A stretch of DNA of 46,661 nt from Aestuariivirga litoralis (GCF_003234965.1 NZ_QKVK01000015.1:1-46661), one strand, 5' to 3'. Shown: positions 1 to 9,456, counted from the stretch's first letter. Made by a program: numbers and translations. Notes: generated by a model from the letters alone, not told the origin.

Positions 1-564
1 GGTTGGACCGGAGAAATGGGCTACGAGATCTACACTCAGGGCGAGGCGACGGACTGTTCGGAGCTCTGGGATCACTTGTTCAATGTGGGGCGGCCCCACG
101 GCATGGTGTTTGGCTCGATCTCATCCATGGAGATGCGCCGGATCGAGGCCGGCATTCTCGACAGTGGCACAGACTTCGATCTCAGCATGACCCCCTACGA
201 GGCAGGACTTGACGGCTTCATCGACCTCGACAAGGGTGATTTCATCGGCCGCACGGCTCTGCTTGCTGCAGACAAGGATGTGAAGCGTCTCTTCGGGCTC
301 AAGTGTCCAGGAGGAATCCCGGGCTATCGAGAAAAGATATTCGATGGACACACTGCAGTAGGCCATGTGACGGCTGGTGCGTGGTCGCCTTATCTGAAAT
401 CCGGCATTGGCTACGTCCGCTTCTCCTCACCTGCTAACTGGGCAGGCCGCAAGCTGCTGGTAAAGAATGCGGAAGGAAAGGCGTTCGATTGTGAGATCCT
501 TGATCTGCCCTTCTACGATCCCGAAAAGCTCATTCCCCGGGGAATCGATACTTCCCTGCCTTAA
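1..564 (+). CDS. GcvT-family aminomethyltransferase-like protein, C-terminal part (5' end outside window)
   Basis: The reading frame is open from base 1 to the stop at 562-564, so the N-terminal part lies outside the window; the visible part is about 187 residues. It opens with GWTGEMGYEIY, which matches the GcvT-fold segment (S/GxTGExGYEI) of glycine cleavage T protein, dimethylglycine and sarcosine dehydrogenases and DmdA. RRIEAGI and a C-terminal barrel segment (GHVTAGAWSPYLKSGIGYV) also fit. In this family the fold binds tetrahydrofolate and receives one-carbon units from demethylated amines or sulfonium compounds. The gene converges on the demethylase operon to its right, which fits folate-linked C1 handling. 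It could be a stand-alone T-protein homologue or the tail of a larger dehydrogenase; the missing N-terminus would decide. Family assignment is firm, substrate unknown. Confidence 0.85.
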   Translation, partial: GWTGEMGYEIYTQGEATDCSELWDHLFNVGRPHGMVFGSISSMEMRRIEAGILDSGTDFDLSMTPYEAGLDGFIDLDKGDFIGRTALLAADKDVKRLFGLKCPGGIPGYREKIFDGHTAVGHVTAGAWSPYLKSGIGYVRFSSPANWAGRKLLVKNAEGKAFDCEILDLPFYDPEKLIPRGIDTSLP

Positions 565-793
565 GGCAACCCCCGGACATCCTGTGAACCCGGACCCAAG
601 GTCTAGCTCCAGAACGCCAATGCTGAAGGCCGGACGAGGAAGTCCACGGTTAATGGTTTTGTTCTGGAATGGTTGGAATTTGGCGCACCCGACGAGATGA
701 AGATGAGAACTGGGCAATCTGGCCAAGCCTTTGATTTGTCGATAGCTGAGGAGGCCGCACAGGTCGTCTAGCTCAGACAGTGGCTTCTCTTGG

Positions 794-2830
794 CTATAAG
801 CCGATCATAAGCCGGTATGCGTCCAGGATCGCGGCGTGGATGTTCCGGCTGGCGATGGCATCGCCGATGCGGAAGAGGCGGTAGCTGCCCTCCGGGTTGC
901 TGGCGAATGTCTGGGCGCGACCGGTGATGAAGGACGCCACGTCGACCTCGCCACGGTTTACGGACCCCTCCTTGAGGGCGAAGTAGAGATCGTCCAGCGG
1001 TGCAGTGCCATATTCGACGATCACCTGGTCGGCCTCCTTCACCACCTCGGTCTTGCGGTAGTCGTCGGTGAACACCGCGGCGACGCGGTTGCCGCGGCGC
1101 TCCAGGCGGTCGATCTGAAGGTTCAGCGTCACCTTCACGTTGGGCGCGTTCATGGCCCGCATGTAGGCGGGGTAGTTGGTCTCGCCGATGTCGGGGGCGA
1201 GCGTCCGGTCCGGTGTCACCAGTTCCATCTCGTCCGCTCGTTCCGCCACGAATTCGGCAACCGTCATGGCCGGGTGCGATCCGTTGTTGTCGACGACGAT
1301 CACCGACCGGGCAGGAGCCACGGCGCCGCTCAGGATGTCCCAGCCACCCGTCGCCAGTTCATGGCCGGTGGCAAGGATCGAAGCATCCGGGATGCCGCCG
1401 GTGGCGATGACAACGCAATCGGGGTTTTCGGCCAGCACGTCGGCGGCCTCGGCATAGCTGTTGTAACGGATGGCGACGCCGAGGCGCTCGCACTCCGCCA
1501 GGCGCCAGTCGATGATGCCGAGGATTTCGCGCCGCCGTTTCAGCGCCGCGGTCAGCAGCAGTTGGCCGCCGGCCTTTCCCGAAGCCTCGAAGACGACGAC
1601 CTCATGCCCGCGCTCGGCGGCGACGCGCGCTGCCTCGAGGCCGCCCGGCCCTGCGCCGACCACCACCACTTTCCTCCTGGGACCGGCGCTCTTGGGGACC
1701 ACGTGCGGCAGATGTTCCTCGCGCCCCGTGGCCGCGTTGTGGATGCAGACGGCGGAGCCGGTGTAGATCGAGTCGATGCAGTAGCCCATGCCGACGCAGG
1801 GGCGGATGCGTGCCTCCTCGCCGGCCATGATCTTCCGCGTGATGTGAGGGTCCGCCATGTGGGGTCTGGTCATCGCCACCATGTCAAGCTTGCCGCTCTC
1901 GATCGCGTAGCGCGCGGTGGGGACGTCCTGGATGCGGGCGGCGTGGAAGGTGGGGAGCTTGACGTCGTTGCGGATCTCGCCCGCGAAATCGAGGTGCGGC
2001 GCGGACACTGTTCCCATGTTGGGGATGACGCGACTCAGCCCCTCGTTGGTGGCCACGCGGCCACGGATGACGCTGATGTAGTCGATGGCACCATCCTCCT
2101 TAAGCCGGCGCGCGAAGGCGATCCCATCGTTCTTCTCGAAGCCCCGCTGCCACTGCTCGTCGCAGACCATGCGCACGCCGAGCACGATGTCGGTGCCGAC
2201 ACGGGTCCGGATGGCAGCGATCACCTCGCGCAGGAAGCGAAGGCGGTTGTCGATCGAGCCACCATACTCATCCGTCCGCCTGTTGGTGCCGGGCGACAGG
2301 AAATGCGCCACGAGGTGCGAGGCGCATTCGAGCTCGATGCCGTCGAGCCCGGCCTGCTTCACCTTCTCTGCGGCATCGGCATAGGCCTTGTAGATGCGTG
2401 CGAAATCCCAGTCTTCCATGGCCTTGGGGAAGGCGCGGTGCACGGGCTCGGGCTGCGAGCTTGGCGCGATCATCGGCAGCCAGTCCGCCTTGTTCCAGTT
2501 GGTGCGCGCACCCATGTGGGTCATCTGGATCATCACCGCCGCGCCATGGCCGTGCACGTCGTCCGCCAGCTCGGCCAGCCAGCGCACGCATTCATCCTTG
2601 TGCAGCTGGATGTTGCCGAAGGCCTGCGGGCTGTCGATGGCGATCACCGAGGAGCCGCCGATCATGGTCATGGCCAGTCCACCCTTTGCCTTCTCACTGT
2701 GATAGAGGCGATAGCGCGTCTTGGGCAGGCCGTCCTCGGTGTAGGAGGGCTCATGCGCCGTCGACATCATGCGGTTGCGCAGGGTGAGGTGCTTCAGCTG
2801 GTAGGTCTGCAGCAGCGGATCATGCGACAT
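794..2830 (-). CDS. OYE-type FMN/Fe-S/FAD oxidoreductase, N-methyl amine demethylase-like (paralogue 1)
   Basis: This 678-residue protein has the layout of trimethylamine dehydrogenase, 2,4-dienoyl-CoA reductase and N-methylproline demethylase: an Old Yellow Enzyme TIM barrel (about 1-340), an Fe-S segment, then an FAD/NAD-binding half beginning VVVVGAGPGG (about 388-397). The barrel has the expected HLVAHFLSP...NRRTDEYGGS segment. The cluster positions read Cys345, Met348, Cys351, Cys362, so one of the four usual ligands is methionine, unlike the paralogue upstream. The ATG at 2830 follows a strong AAGGAG 8 nt upstream. It is the last gene of the minus-strand operon, 30 nt after its paralogue. 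The likely role is oxidative demethylation of a tertiary or quaternary amine or betaine; a 2-enoate reductase role is not excluded. Confidence 0.85.
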   Translation of the reverse strand: MSHDPLLQTYQLKHLTLRNRMMSTAHEPSYTEDGLPKTRYRLYHSEKAKGGLAMTMIGGSSVIAIDSPQAFGNIQLHKDECVRWLAELADDVHGHGAAVMIQMTHMGARTNWNKADWLPMIAPSSQPEPVHRAFPKAMEDWDFARIYKAYADAAEKVKQAGLDGIELECASHLVAHFLSPGTNRRTDEYGGSIDNRLRFLREVIAAIRTRVGTDIVLGVRMVCDEQWQRGFEKNDGIAFARRLKEDGAIDYISVIRGRVATNEGLSRVIPNMGTVSAPHLDFAGEIRNDVKLPTFHAARIQDVPTARYAIESGKLDMVAMTRPHMADPHITRKIMAGEEARIRPCVGMGYCIDSIYTGSAVCIHNAATGREEHLPHVVPKSAGPRRKVVVVGAGPGGLEAARVAAERGHEVVVFEASGKAGGQLLLTAALKRRREILGIIDWRLAECERLGVAIRYNSYAEAADVLAENPDCVVIATGGIPDASILATGHELATGGWDILSGAVAPARSVIVVDNNGSHPAMTVAEFVAERADEMELVTPDRTLAPDIGETNYPAYMRAMNAPNVKVTLNLQIDRLERRGNRVAAVFTDDYRKTEVVKEADQVIVEYGTAPLDDLYFALKEGSVNRGEVDVASFITGRAQTFASNPEGSYRLFRIGDAIASRNIHAAILDAYRLMIGL

Positions 2831-2860
2831 CGGCGCGGCTCCTTTGATGCACGTCCGGGC

Positions 2861-4828
2861 TCACAGGCTCATGGCCAGCTTGCGGCCCTCGTAGATTGCC
2901 ATGGCGGCATTGCGGGCCGCCACGGCATCGCCGATCATCGGCGCACCGAGCGTGTCGCCCAGCTCATGCTCGGCGACATTGGTAGAGGCCACGACGAGCG
3001 TGTCGGCGGCAATGCGTTCTGGCGCGCCCCCGAAGGACTGGATGGTCGCGCCGTCACCATGCCACTCGCGCACCACGCTGTCGGTGCGCAGTGTCACGCC
3101 GAGCTCGCGCAGCCGGGCGCGCAGCTCGATGTCGGCGGCGGTGCGTGCCATTTCTGCCATGACGGCGGCAGCAGGGGTGACGACGGTCACCTGGTGTCCG
3201 GCCTCGGCCAGCGTCAGCGCCACACCGCCGCCCTTCCAGTTGGCGGTCTCGTCAAGCACCAGGACGCGCTTGCCGGGACGCGCGATGCGCGCCATCACGT
3301 CTTCCGCGCTGGCCACGTTGCCGCGCTCGATGCCGGGCAGTTGGTCATGCTCGGGCATGGCGCGCTGGAAGGCCTTGCCGTCCGGCATGGAGCCGGTGGC
3401 AACGATGATCTCGTCGGCGCCGAAGGCCTTCGCCTCCTCGGCGTCGAGCGGGGTATTGAGCAGCACTTTCACCTGCAGCTTCGCCAGCTGGCGCTCGAAC
3501 CAGTCGAGATAGTCGATGATCTGGTGGCGGCGCGGCGTGAGGCCGGCGAGGCGGAACTGGCCGCCCAGCTTGTCGGAAGCTTCCGCCAGCGTAACCTGGT
3601 GGCCGCGCTCGGCGGCGACGCGCGCCGCCTCGAGGCCGGCGACGCCACCGCCCACCACCAGAACCTTTTTCGGCTTGGCAGCCGGCGTGAAACGGTCGCC
3701 TCCCCATTCGAACTCGCGCCCGGCGCTGGGGTTGATGAGACAGGAGATCCAGTAGTCGCGGTAGCGCCGCCCCCAGCACATCTGGTTGCAGGAGAGGCAG
3801 GGGCGCACATCCTCGGGCCGGCCTTCCTTGGCCTTGTTGGCAAGGTGCGGATCGGCGATCTGGCCACGCACGATCGACACCATGTCGGCCTGGCCGGAGG
3901 CTACCACGTAATTGGCGTTCTCCGGTGTGCGCACATGCGATTCGCACTGGACCCTGGCGTGTTTCACCACCTGTCTCAGCGCCTCGGCATGGGGCGCTCC
4001 CAGCTTGTCGGCATAGAACACATGCGGAATGATGCCGGTGAAATTGAAGTAACTGCCGGTGCCGCAGGTGACATAGTCCATCAGCTGGCGCTCGTCGTGC
4101 CATGCGATCACCTCCTGCAACTGCTCGATGGTTTGCGATACCTTGCTGGTCGGGTCCATGTTCACGGCAAGGCCGATGATGAAATCCTCGCCGGCCATCT
4201 TGCGTATGCGTTCCATGATGGTACGCGAGAAGCGCATGCGGTTCTCGAAGCTGCCGCCCCACCTGTCGTCGCGGCGGTTGTTGAAGGGCAGCCAGAACTG
4301 GTCGATGATGGCGTTGTAGGCAGCGAACAGTTCGATGCCGTCGAAGCCCGCCTCCTTGGCGCGGCGTGCCGCCTGCACGAAGCTTTCGATGATCTCCTCG
4401 ATCTCGGCCTCGGTCATGGCGTGGCTGCCGTCGGAGTCATGGAAGGAGGGCAGGCCCGAGGGCGACCAGCTGGGCTGGTAGCTGTTGTCGAAGTCGCCGT
4501 GCTGGCCGACATGATAGAGCTGGTTGCAGATCACCGCGCCATGGGCATGCACCGCATCGGTGATCTTGCGGAAGTGCGGGATCACCTCATCGGTCGAATG
4601 GCGGAAGTTGCCACGGGTCAGCACCGCGGTGCGGTGCACCGGCACCGGCTCCACGACGATCATGCCCACACCGCCGCGGGCGCGCTCCTCGTAATAGCCG
4701 CGGTGGCGTTCTCCGGGCAGGCCGTCGACCGACATGTTGGCGGTGTGCGAGCCGAAGACGATGCGGTTCCGCAGCGTCTTGTGGCGGAGCTGCAGGGGCT
4801 GGAACAGGGCGGGGAACTGGTTCGACAT
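2861..4828 (-). CDS. OYE-type FMN/4Fe-4S/FAD oxidoreductase, N-methyl amine demethylase-like (paralogue 2)
   Basis: This 655-residue protein has the same three-part layout as its downstream neighbour: an FMN-binding TIM barrel (about 1-340), a complete cluster motif CxxCxxxC-x11-C (Cys344, 347, 351, 363), and an FAD/NAD Rossmann region starting VLVVGGGVAG (about 389-398). I start it at the ATG at 4828 (MSNQF) because GAGGA lies about 6-10 nt upstream; a TTG at 4840 is in frame but would overlap the preceding gene. The spacing to the preceding methyltransferase is 8 nt, so the two are surely co-transcribed. The family includes trimethylamine/dimethylamine dehydrogenases and N-methylproline (stachydrine) demethylases. 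Two divergent paralogues in one operon suggest successive demethylations or two substrates; that step is inference. Confidence 0.86.
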   Translation of the reverse strand: MSNQFPALFQPLQLRHKTLRNRIVFGSHTANMSVDGLPGERHRGYYEERARGGVGMIVVEPVPVHRTAVLTRGNFRHSTDEVIPHFRKITDAVHAHGAVICNQLYHVGQHGDFDNSYQPSWSPSGLPSFHDSDGSHAMTEAEIEEIIESFVQAARRAKEAGFDGIELFAAYNAIIDQFWLPFNNRRDDRWGGSFENRMRFSRTIMERIRKMAGEDFIIGLAVNMDPTSKVSQTIEQLQEVIAWHDERQLMDYVTCGTGSYFNFTGIIPHVFYADKLGAPHAEALRQVVKHARVQCESHVRTPENANYVVASGQADMVSIVRGQIADPHLANKAKEGRPEDVRPCLSCNQMCWGRRYRDYWISCLINPSAGREFEWGGDRFTPAAKPKKVLVVGGGVAGLEAARVAAERGHQVTLAEASDKLGGQFRLAGLTPRRHQIIDYLDWFERQLAKLQVKVLLNTPLDAEEAKAFGADEIIVATGSMPDGKAFQRAMPEHDQLPGIERGNVASAEDVMARIARPGKRVLVLDETANWKGGGVALTLAEAGHQVTVVTPAAAVMAEMARTAADIELRARLRELGVTLRTDSVVREWHGDGATIQSFGGAPERIAADTLVVASTNVAEHELGDTLGAPMIGDAVAARNAAMAIYEGRKLAMSL

Positions 4829-4836
4829 GGCTTTCC

Positions 4837-6354
4837 TCAATCGAGTGGGGCGCCGCCCTGTTCGGTCCGCCGCGCTACGAAGGCGTCGAGTGCCTCAACG
4901 GTGGACGGATCGATGTCAGGTTCGGCATAGTGGTTCAGCGCCTCCTGCCAGATGGCGGTGGCGCGTTCGGCGGCGGACTTGCCGCCGGCCTCGAGCCACG
5001 CGCCGTAATTCTGCGTGGCGGAGACCAGTGGGCGGTAGAAGGCGGTCTCGAAGGTCGAGATGGTGCGCGGCGTGCCGAAGAAATGCCCGCCGGGGCCGAC
5101 CTCGGCAATCTCCGTCAGCGCCAGCGTGTCCGCGTCGATGCGCGGCGGCACCAGCGTCTGGGCGAGGCTCTGCACGATCTCGCAGTCGAGCACGAACTTC
5201 TCGTAGGATGTGCACAGCCCACCCTCGACCCAACCCGCCGCGTGCATGAGCAGATGCGCGCCGGCGGCAGCAGCGGCGAAGCAGGCGTTGGCCGATTCAT
5301 AGCCGCTGGCAAAATCCGGGATATTGGCGGAGCTGAAGTTGGACGAGCGCATCGGCATCCTGTAGCGCCGCGCCATCTGCCCGCCGATCAGAGTGCACCG
5401 CTGCATGTCGGCGAGGCCGTAGGCGGGTGCCCCCGTCTTCATGTCGACGTTCATTGCGGCGCAGCCATAGAGCACCGGCGCCCCCGGCCTGACCAGCTGC
5501 GACAGCACCACACCGAACAGCACCTCCGCGGTATTGAGCGCCATGGCGCCGGCGATGGTCGCCGGTGTCGAGGCCCCGGCCATGATGAAGGGCGTGAGCA
5601 GCACCGGTTGGCCGTGGCGGGCCATGTCCATGACGCCCACCGTCATCGGCACGTCATAGGTGAGGGGGGTGTTGGTGTTGATGATCGAGAACACCCCCGG
5701 ACGGTCGCCGAACTCCTCCAGCGTCTCGCCGCGGGCGATGGCGCACATGGTGAGCACGTCCTCGATGCGCTGCCGGCTCTGGCAGAAGACGTAGGGAACC
5801 TTGTCGGTCAGTGTCAGCATGGCGCGGGTCGCGGCGAGGTGGCGGAAGCGCACCTCGACGTCCAGCGGTTCCACCGGCCAGCCGTTCATCTGCACGATGT
5901 TGAAGGCCTGTGTGAGCTTGAGGAGCTCGCCGAGATCGGCAAGGCTTCCCGAGCGTCGCCCGCGCACCAGGTCGGTGCAGTTGGGAGGGCCCAGCACGGC
6001 AGCGGTTGTGAGGTGCCGCCCGCCCAGCCGCACGGCCCGTTCCGGGTTGCGCGGCGTGAGCCTGATCTCGGCGCGAACGGTCTTCAGGGCCTCCTCGACA
6101 ATGTCGCGACCGATGCGGATGCGCTGGTCTGCCTCGTCGACGGACGCACCCGCGTGGGCGAGGAGCGCGCGCGCCTCGCCGAAGGCGCAGCGCACGCCCA
6201 CGGTCTCCAGCAGCTGCAGGGCCGCCCGGTGGATCGCCTCCACCTCGTCCTCCGAGATCAGTGGCGTGGGCGGCAGGGGATTGACGAGCTGCTGCCACGG
6301 CATCTGCACGATGTCGGCGGCGCGGCGGCGGCGATGTGGCTTGTCGGGCCGCAT
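4837..6354 (-). CDS. MttB-superfamily (trimethylamine/betaine) methyltransferase, non-pyrrolysine type
   Basis: This 505-residue protein has the COG5598 signature of MttB-like enzymes, including LISEDEVEAIHRAALQLLE near the start and the C-terminal GGHFFGTPRTISTFETAFYRP. True TMA methyltransferases carry pyrrolysine at an in-frame UAG; this frame is continuous at normal family length, so it belongs to the non-Pyl group that includes the glycine-betaine methyltransferase MtgB. Characterised members move a methyl group from a quaternary amine to a corrinoid protein. No corrinoid-binding partner or corrinoid:folate methyltransferase gene is visible in the window. The stop is 8 nt before the OYE paralogue and the start is 4 nt after the Ldh-type gene. 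The start at 6354 has no clear Shine-Dalgarno; ATG 6303 is an alternative. Confidence 0.88.
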   Translation of the reverse strand: MRPDKPHRRRRAADIVQMPWQQLVNPLPPTPLISEDEVEAIHRAALQLLETVGVRCAFGEARALLAHAGASVDEADQRIRIGRDIVEEALKTVRAEIRLTPRNPERAVRLGGRHLTTAAVLGPPNCTDLVRGRRSGSLADLGELLKLTQAFNIVQMNGWPVEPLDVEVRFRHLAATRAMLTLTDKVPYVFCQSRQRIEDVLTMCAIARGETLEEFGDRPGVFSIINTNTPLTYDVPMTVGVMDMARHGQPVLLTPFIMAGASTPATIAGAMALNTAEVLFGVVLSQLVRPGAPVLYGCAAMNVDMKTGAPAYGLADMQRCTLIGGQMARRYRMPMRSSNFSSANIPDFASGYESANACFAAAAAGAHLLMHAAGWVEGGLCTSYEKFVLDCEIVQSLAQTLVPPRIDADTLALTEIAEVGPGGHFFGTPRTISTFETAFYRPLVSATQNYGAWLEAGGKSAAERATAIWQEALNHYAEPDIDPSTVEALDAFVARRTEQGGAPLD

Positions 6355-6358
6355 GGCA

Positions 6359-7372
6359 TCAGGCGAAGGAGACGAGGCGGTCGAACAGCGCCCGGGAGAT
6401 GGGCAGGCCCTCCTTGGTCAGGCGCCTCTGCATCTCCGTGCGGCGCGCATTGGGGAGCCTGGCGCCCTGCTGTGCGGTGATGGACTTGGCGAGAGCCGCG
6501 ACCTGCTTGTGGAAGGCGCCGCCGGAGAACATGTCCGGTGCGAGCGCGATGAAGAACTGGCCGCAGCCGATGGGCTTGCCGTCATTGTCCTGGAAGGAGC
6601 CCATTTCCGGTCCCCGCAGGGCGCCGGCGAGCGCTGCACACATCACCTCGACGATCAGCCCCTGGCCGAAGCCCTTGTAGCCCCCGGAGGGCGCCATGGA
6701 GCCGGCGAGTCCCTTTACGGGATCGGCTGTTGGCTGGCCTTCGGCGTCCAGCGCCCAGCCCAGCGGAATGGTGCGGCCTTCCTCGGAGGCACGCTTCACC
6801 GACGTCCAGGTGACCGCGGACGCGGACTGGTCGATGAGGAAGGCGATTTCCCCCTTCTTCCTGGCCGGCACGGCGAAGGACAGCGGATTGGTGCCGATCA
6901 CCGGCGTCCGCCCGCCGACCGGTGCGATCGCCGGCATGGCATTGGTGAAGCCATAGGCGACGAGCCCGTGCTTGGCCAGGAAGCCCGTGTGATAGCCCAG
7001 CGTTGCGGCATTGTAGGAGTTGTGCACGGCCATGCCGGCGATGCCATATTTCTTCGCCGCCGGGATGAGCCTTTCGAATCCCTTCTCGATGGCCGGATGG
7101 GCGAAGCCGTTGCGGGCGTCGACACGGAAGGCGACGGGAGAGAGCTTCTTTACCCGGGCGCGCACCTTGCCGTCGACCTTGCCGCTCAGCAGGTGCTCGC
7201 AATAATACTGCAGCCAGTAGAAACCATGGCCTTCGAGGCCGGAGAGCTCGGTGTCGAGGATGGCCTCTGTGAAGTAGGAGGCATTGCGCGGCGAGGTGCC
7301 GGCACCGGTCAAGGCATCGTGGATGAGCTTGCGCGCCGCCTTCGGGGAAAGTCTCAGCTGGTCGTCGCCCAT
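6359..7372 (-). CDS. Ldh2/malate-lactate dehydrogenase family NAD(P)-dependent oxidoreductase
   Basis: This 337-residue protein matches the Ldh_2 family (sulfolactate, ureidoglycolate, 2,3-diketogulonate and delta1-piperideine-2-carboxylate reductases). Visible family features are DTELSGLEGHGFYWLQYY near residue 40, a VHNSYNAATLGYH segment near 115, the GGRTPVIGTNPLSFAVPA nucleotide-site loop, and APSGGYKGFGQGLIVEV in the second half. It begins 1 nt after the stop of the ABC ATPase gene and ends 4 nt before the MttB gene, so it is translationally coupled in the operon. If the substrate is a cyclic N-methyl amino acid such as stachydrine or pipecolate betaine, reduction of the cyclic imine (as by Pseudomonas DpkA of this family) would fit. 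That is a context guess; the dehydrogenase family call is solid. Confidence 0.85.
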   Translation of the reverse strand: MGDDQLRLSPKAARKLIHDALTGAGTSPRNASYFTEAILDTELSGLEGHGFYWLQYYCEHLLSGKVDGKVRARVKKLSPVAFRVDARNGFAHPAIEKGFERLIPAAKKYGIAGMAVHNSYNAATLGYHTGFLAKHGLVAYGFTNAMPAIAPVGGRTPVIGTNPLSFAVPARKKGEIAFLIDQSASAVTWTSVKRASEEGRTIPLGWALDAEGQPTADPVKGLAGSMAPSGGYKGFGQGLIVEVMCAALAGALRGPEMGSFQDNDGKPIGCGQFFIALAPDMFSGGAFHKQVAALAKSITAQQGARLPNARRTEMQRRLTKEGLPISRALFDRLVSFA

Positions 7373-7373
7373 G

Positions 7374-9452
7374 TCACGCCGTCTCCGCCGATGCCGCGAC
7401 GATCACCGGCCCCATCGCGTCGAGGATCTCCTGTGCCAGATGGCAGCGGATCTGGTGGCCGGCGGCCAAGTCCCGCAACGGGGGCAGTTCGGTTTCGCAA
7501 AGGGTTCCCGGCACCTGGTTCTTCCGCGGGCAGCGCGTCTGGAAGGGGCAGCCAGGTGGTGGGTTGGTGGCGGAAGGAATGTCGCCCTCCAGCACCACGC
7601 GCCGCTTGGTGTAGCGCGGGTCGGCGATGGGGATGGCCGAGAGCAGCGCCTCCGTATAGGGGTGGTAGGGCGGCTCGAAGATCTGGTCCGTCGTGCCTTG
7701 TTCGACGATGTAACCCAAGTACATCACCACCACGCGGTCCGAGAGGTAGCGCACGATCGACAGGTCGTGACTGATGAACACCATGGTAGTGCGGGAGCTC
7801 CGCTGGATGTCCATGAGGAGTTCGGTGACGGCGGCCTGAACCGAGACGTCCAGCGCCGACATCGGCTCGTCGGCGATGACAACGCGCGGGTGGCCGGCGA
7901 AGGCGCGGGCAACACCGATCCTCTGCTTCTGGCCGCCCGACAGCTGGCGTGGCATGCGCCGCTCGAAGGCCCGCGGCAGCTTGACGAGGTCGAGCAGCTC
8001 CAGCATGCGCTGGCGGCGCTCTTCGGTGGTCTTGCCGACGCCGAACATCTCGAGCGTGCGCATGATCTGCGAGCCCACGGTATGCGAGGGATTCAGCGTA
8101 TCGAAGGGGTTCTGGAATACCATCTGGATGGAGGCGACGGTCGCGGTGTCGCGCTGCTCGACGCCGGTTTTCTCGATCTCCTGCCCGGCCAGCATCACCT
8201 TGCCGCCCGATGCCGTCTCGAGGCCGAGCAGCACCTTGGCAAGGGTCGACTTTCCGCAGCCGGACTCGCCGACGATCGCTACCGTTTCCGCGGCGCGCGC
8301 GGTGAAGCTGATGTCCTCGTTTGCCTTAACGGTGCGTCGCTCGCCGCGACCGAAAATCTCGTTGGCACTCACCTGGTAGTGCTTCTGCAAGTGGTCGATC
8401 TCCAGCACCGGCTCGCCTGCCGTCACGGCGGCCTGCACGGCGCGGCGTTCCGGTGCGGCAGACCAGTCGATCTCGGCGATGCGCAGGCAACGGCTTTCGT
8501 GGCGCGTCGAGGGGTTCACGTCCAGCATCGGAATATCGGCGGCGTCGCAGCGACCTTTCTCGAAGTGGCTGCAGCGCGGTCCGAAGTTGCAGCCCTGCGG
8601 CCGCTCATGCGGCAGCGGCAGCTGGCCGGGGATCGAGACCAGCGGGTTCTCGAACTTGTTGGTGCCGGGCAGCGCGATCGAGCGGAACAGGCCCTGCGTG
8701 TAGGGATGGCGCATGTGCTGGAACACGTCCGTCACCGCACCGGTCTCCACCGCTTCGCCGGAATACATGACCGTGATGCGGTCGCAAGTCTCGCGGATGA
8801 GGCCCAGGTTGTGCGAGACGAAGATCATCGACGTGCCGAAGCGGTGGCCAAGGTCCTTGACGAGGTCGACGATGCCGGCCTCCACCGTCACGTCGAGCGC
8901 CGTCGTCGGCTCGTCGAGCAGCAGCAGGGCGGGCTTCGAAAGGAGCGCCATGGCGATGACGATGCGTTGCTGCTGGCCGCCCGACAGCTGATGCGGATAG
9001 GCGTTGAGGATGCGTTCGGGGTCCGGCAGTTTCACCGCCTTCACCATGTCGAGGGCGCGGGCGCGCGCTTCCTGCTTCGACACCTTCTCGTGCACGATCG
9101 GCACTTCCATCAGCAGCTCGGCGATGCGCATGGTGGGGTTCAGGCTGGCCATCGGCTCCTGGTAGACCATGGCGATCTGCGAGCCGCGGATCTGGCGCAG
9201 TTCATCGGTGCTCATCTCCGCCATGTCCCGGCCGCGGAACTTGATGGTGCCCCTGGTGATGCGGCCAACGCCCGGCAGGTCGCGCATGATGGCGAGCGAA
9301 ACGGTGGACTTGCCGCAGCCGGACTCACCCACCAGTCCCATGCTTTCGCCGGGCATCACCTTCATCGAGAAGTCCATCACCGCGGGGATCTCGCCGATCT
9401 TGGTGAAGAAGGAGATGTGGAGGTTGCTGATCTCGAGGATGGGCTCGGTCAT
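7374..9452 (-). CDS. Fused peptide/opine-type ABC transporter ATPase (DppD-DppF fusion)
   Basis: Two complete ATPase domains lie in one 692-residue chain. Domain 1 has Walker A GESGCGKST at about 42-50, signature LSGGQQQR near 156 and Walker B LLLLDE near 177. Domain 2 has Walker A near 395 and signature LSGGQKQR. Each half ends in the oligopeptide-transporter C-terminal region with four cysteines (288/294/302/322 and 635/641/652/670), the kind of motif proposed to hold an Fe-S cluster in DppD-like proteins. I start at ATG 9452 (MTEPILEI); the frame is open further upstream but runs into the permease gene. The stop of that permease is 4 nt away. It powers the two adjacent permeases, importing the substrate delivered by the binding protein at 11713-13356. 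Confidence 0.9.
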   Translation of the reverse strand: MTEPILEISNLHISFFTKIGEIPAVMDFSMKVMPGESMGLVGESGCGKSTVSLAIMRDLPGVGRITRGTIKFRGRDMAEMSTDELRQIRGSQIAMVYQEPMASLNPTMRIAELLMEVPIVHEKVSKQEARARALDMVKAVKLPDPERILNAYPHQLSGGQQQRIVIAMALLSKPALLLLDEPTTALDVTVEAGIVDLVKDLGHRFGTSMIFVSHNLGLIRETCDRITVMYSGEAVETGAVTDVFQHMRHPYTQGLFRSIALPGTNKFENPLVSIPGQLPLPHERPQGCNFGPRCSHFEKGRCDAADIPMLDVNPSTRHESRCLRIAEIDWSAAPERRAVQAAVTAGEPVLEIDHLQKHYQVSANEIFGRGERRTVKANEDISFTARAAETVAIVGESGCGKSTLAKVLLGLETASGGKVMLAGQEIEKTGVEQRDTATVASIQMVFQNPFDTLNPSHTVGSQIMRTLEMFGVGKTTEERRQRMLELLDLVKLPRAFERRMPRQLSGGQKQRIGVARAFAGHPRVVIADEPMSALDVSVQAAVTELLMDIQRSSRTTMVFISHDLSIVRYLSDRVVVMYLGYIVEQGTTDQIFEPPYHPYTEALLSAIPIADPRYTKRRVVLEGDIPSATNPPPGCPFQTRCPRKNQVPGTLCETELPPLRDLAAGHQIRCHLAQEILDAMGPVIVAASAETA

Positions 9453-9456
9453 CTGG

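Noticed and set aside
836..4930. Very long plus-strand open frame (over 1300 codons) opposite the demethylase genes
   Set aside because: It is antisense to two clear oxidoreductase genes; the His/Asp/Val/Gly-rich translation has no domain and results from high GC codon bias.
4837..6354. Pyrrolysine-containing trimethylamine methyltransferase
   Set aside because: The frame is uninterrupted at full family length with no internal TAG, so it is of the non-Pyl MttB group.
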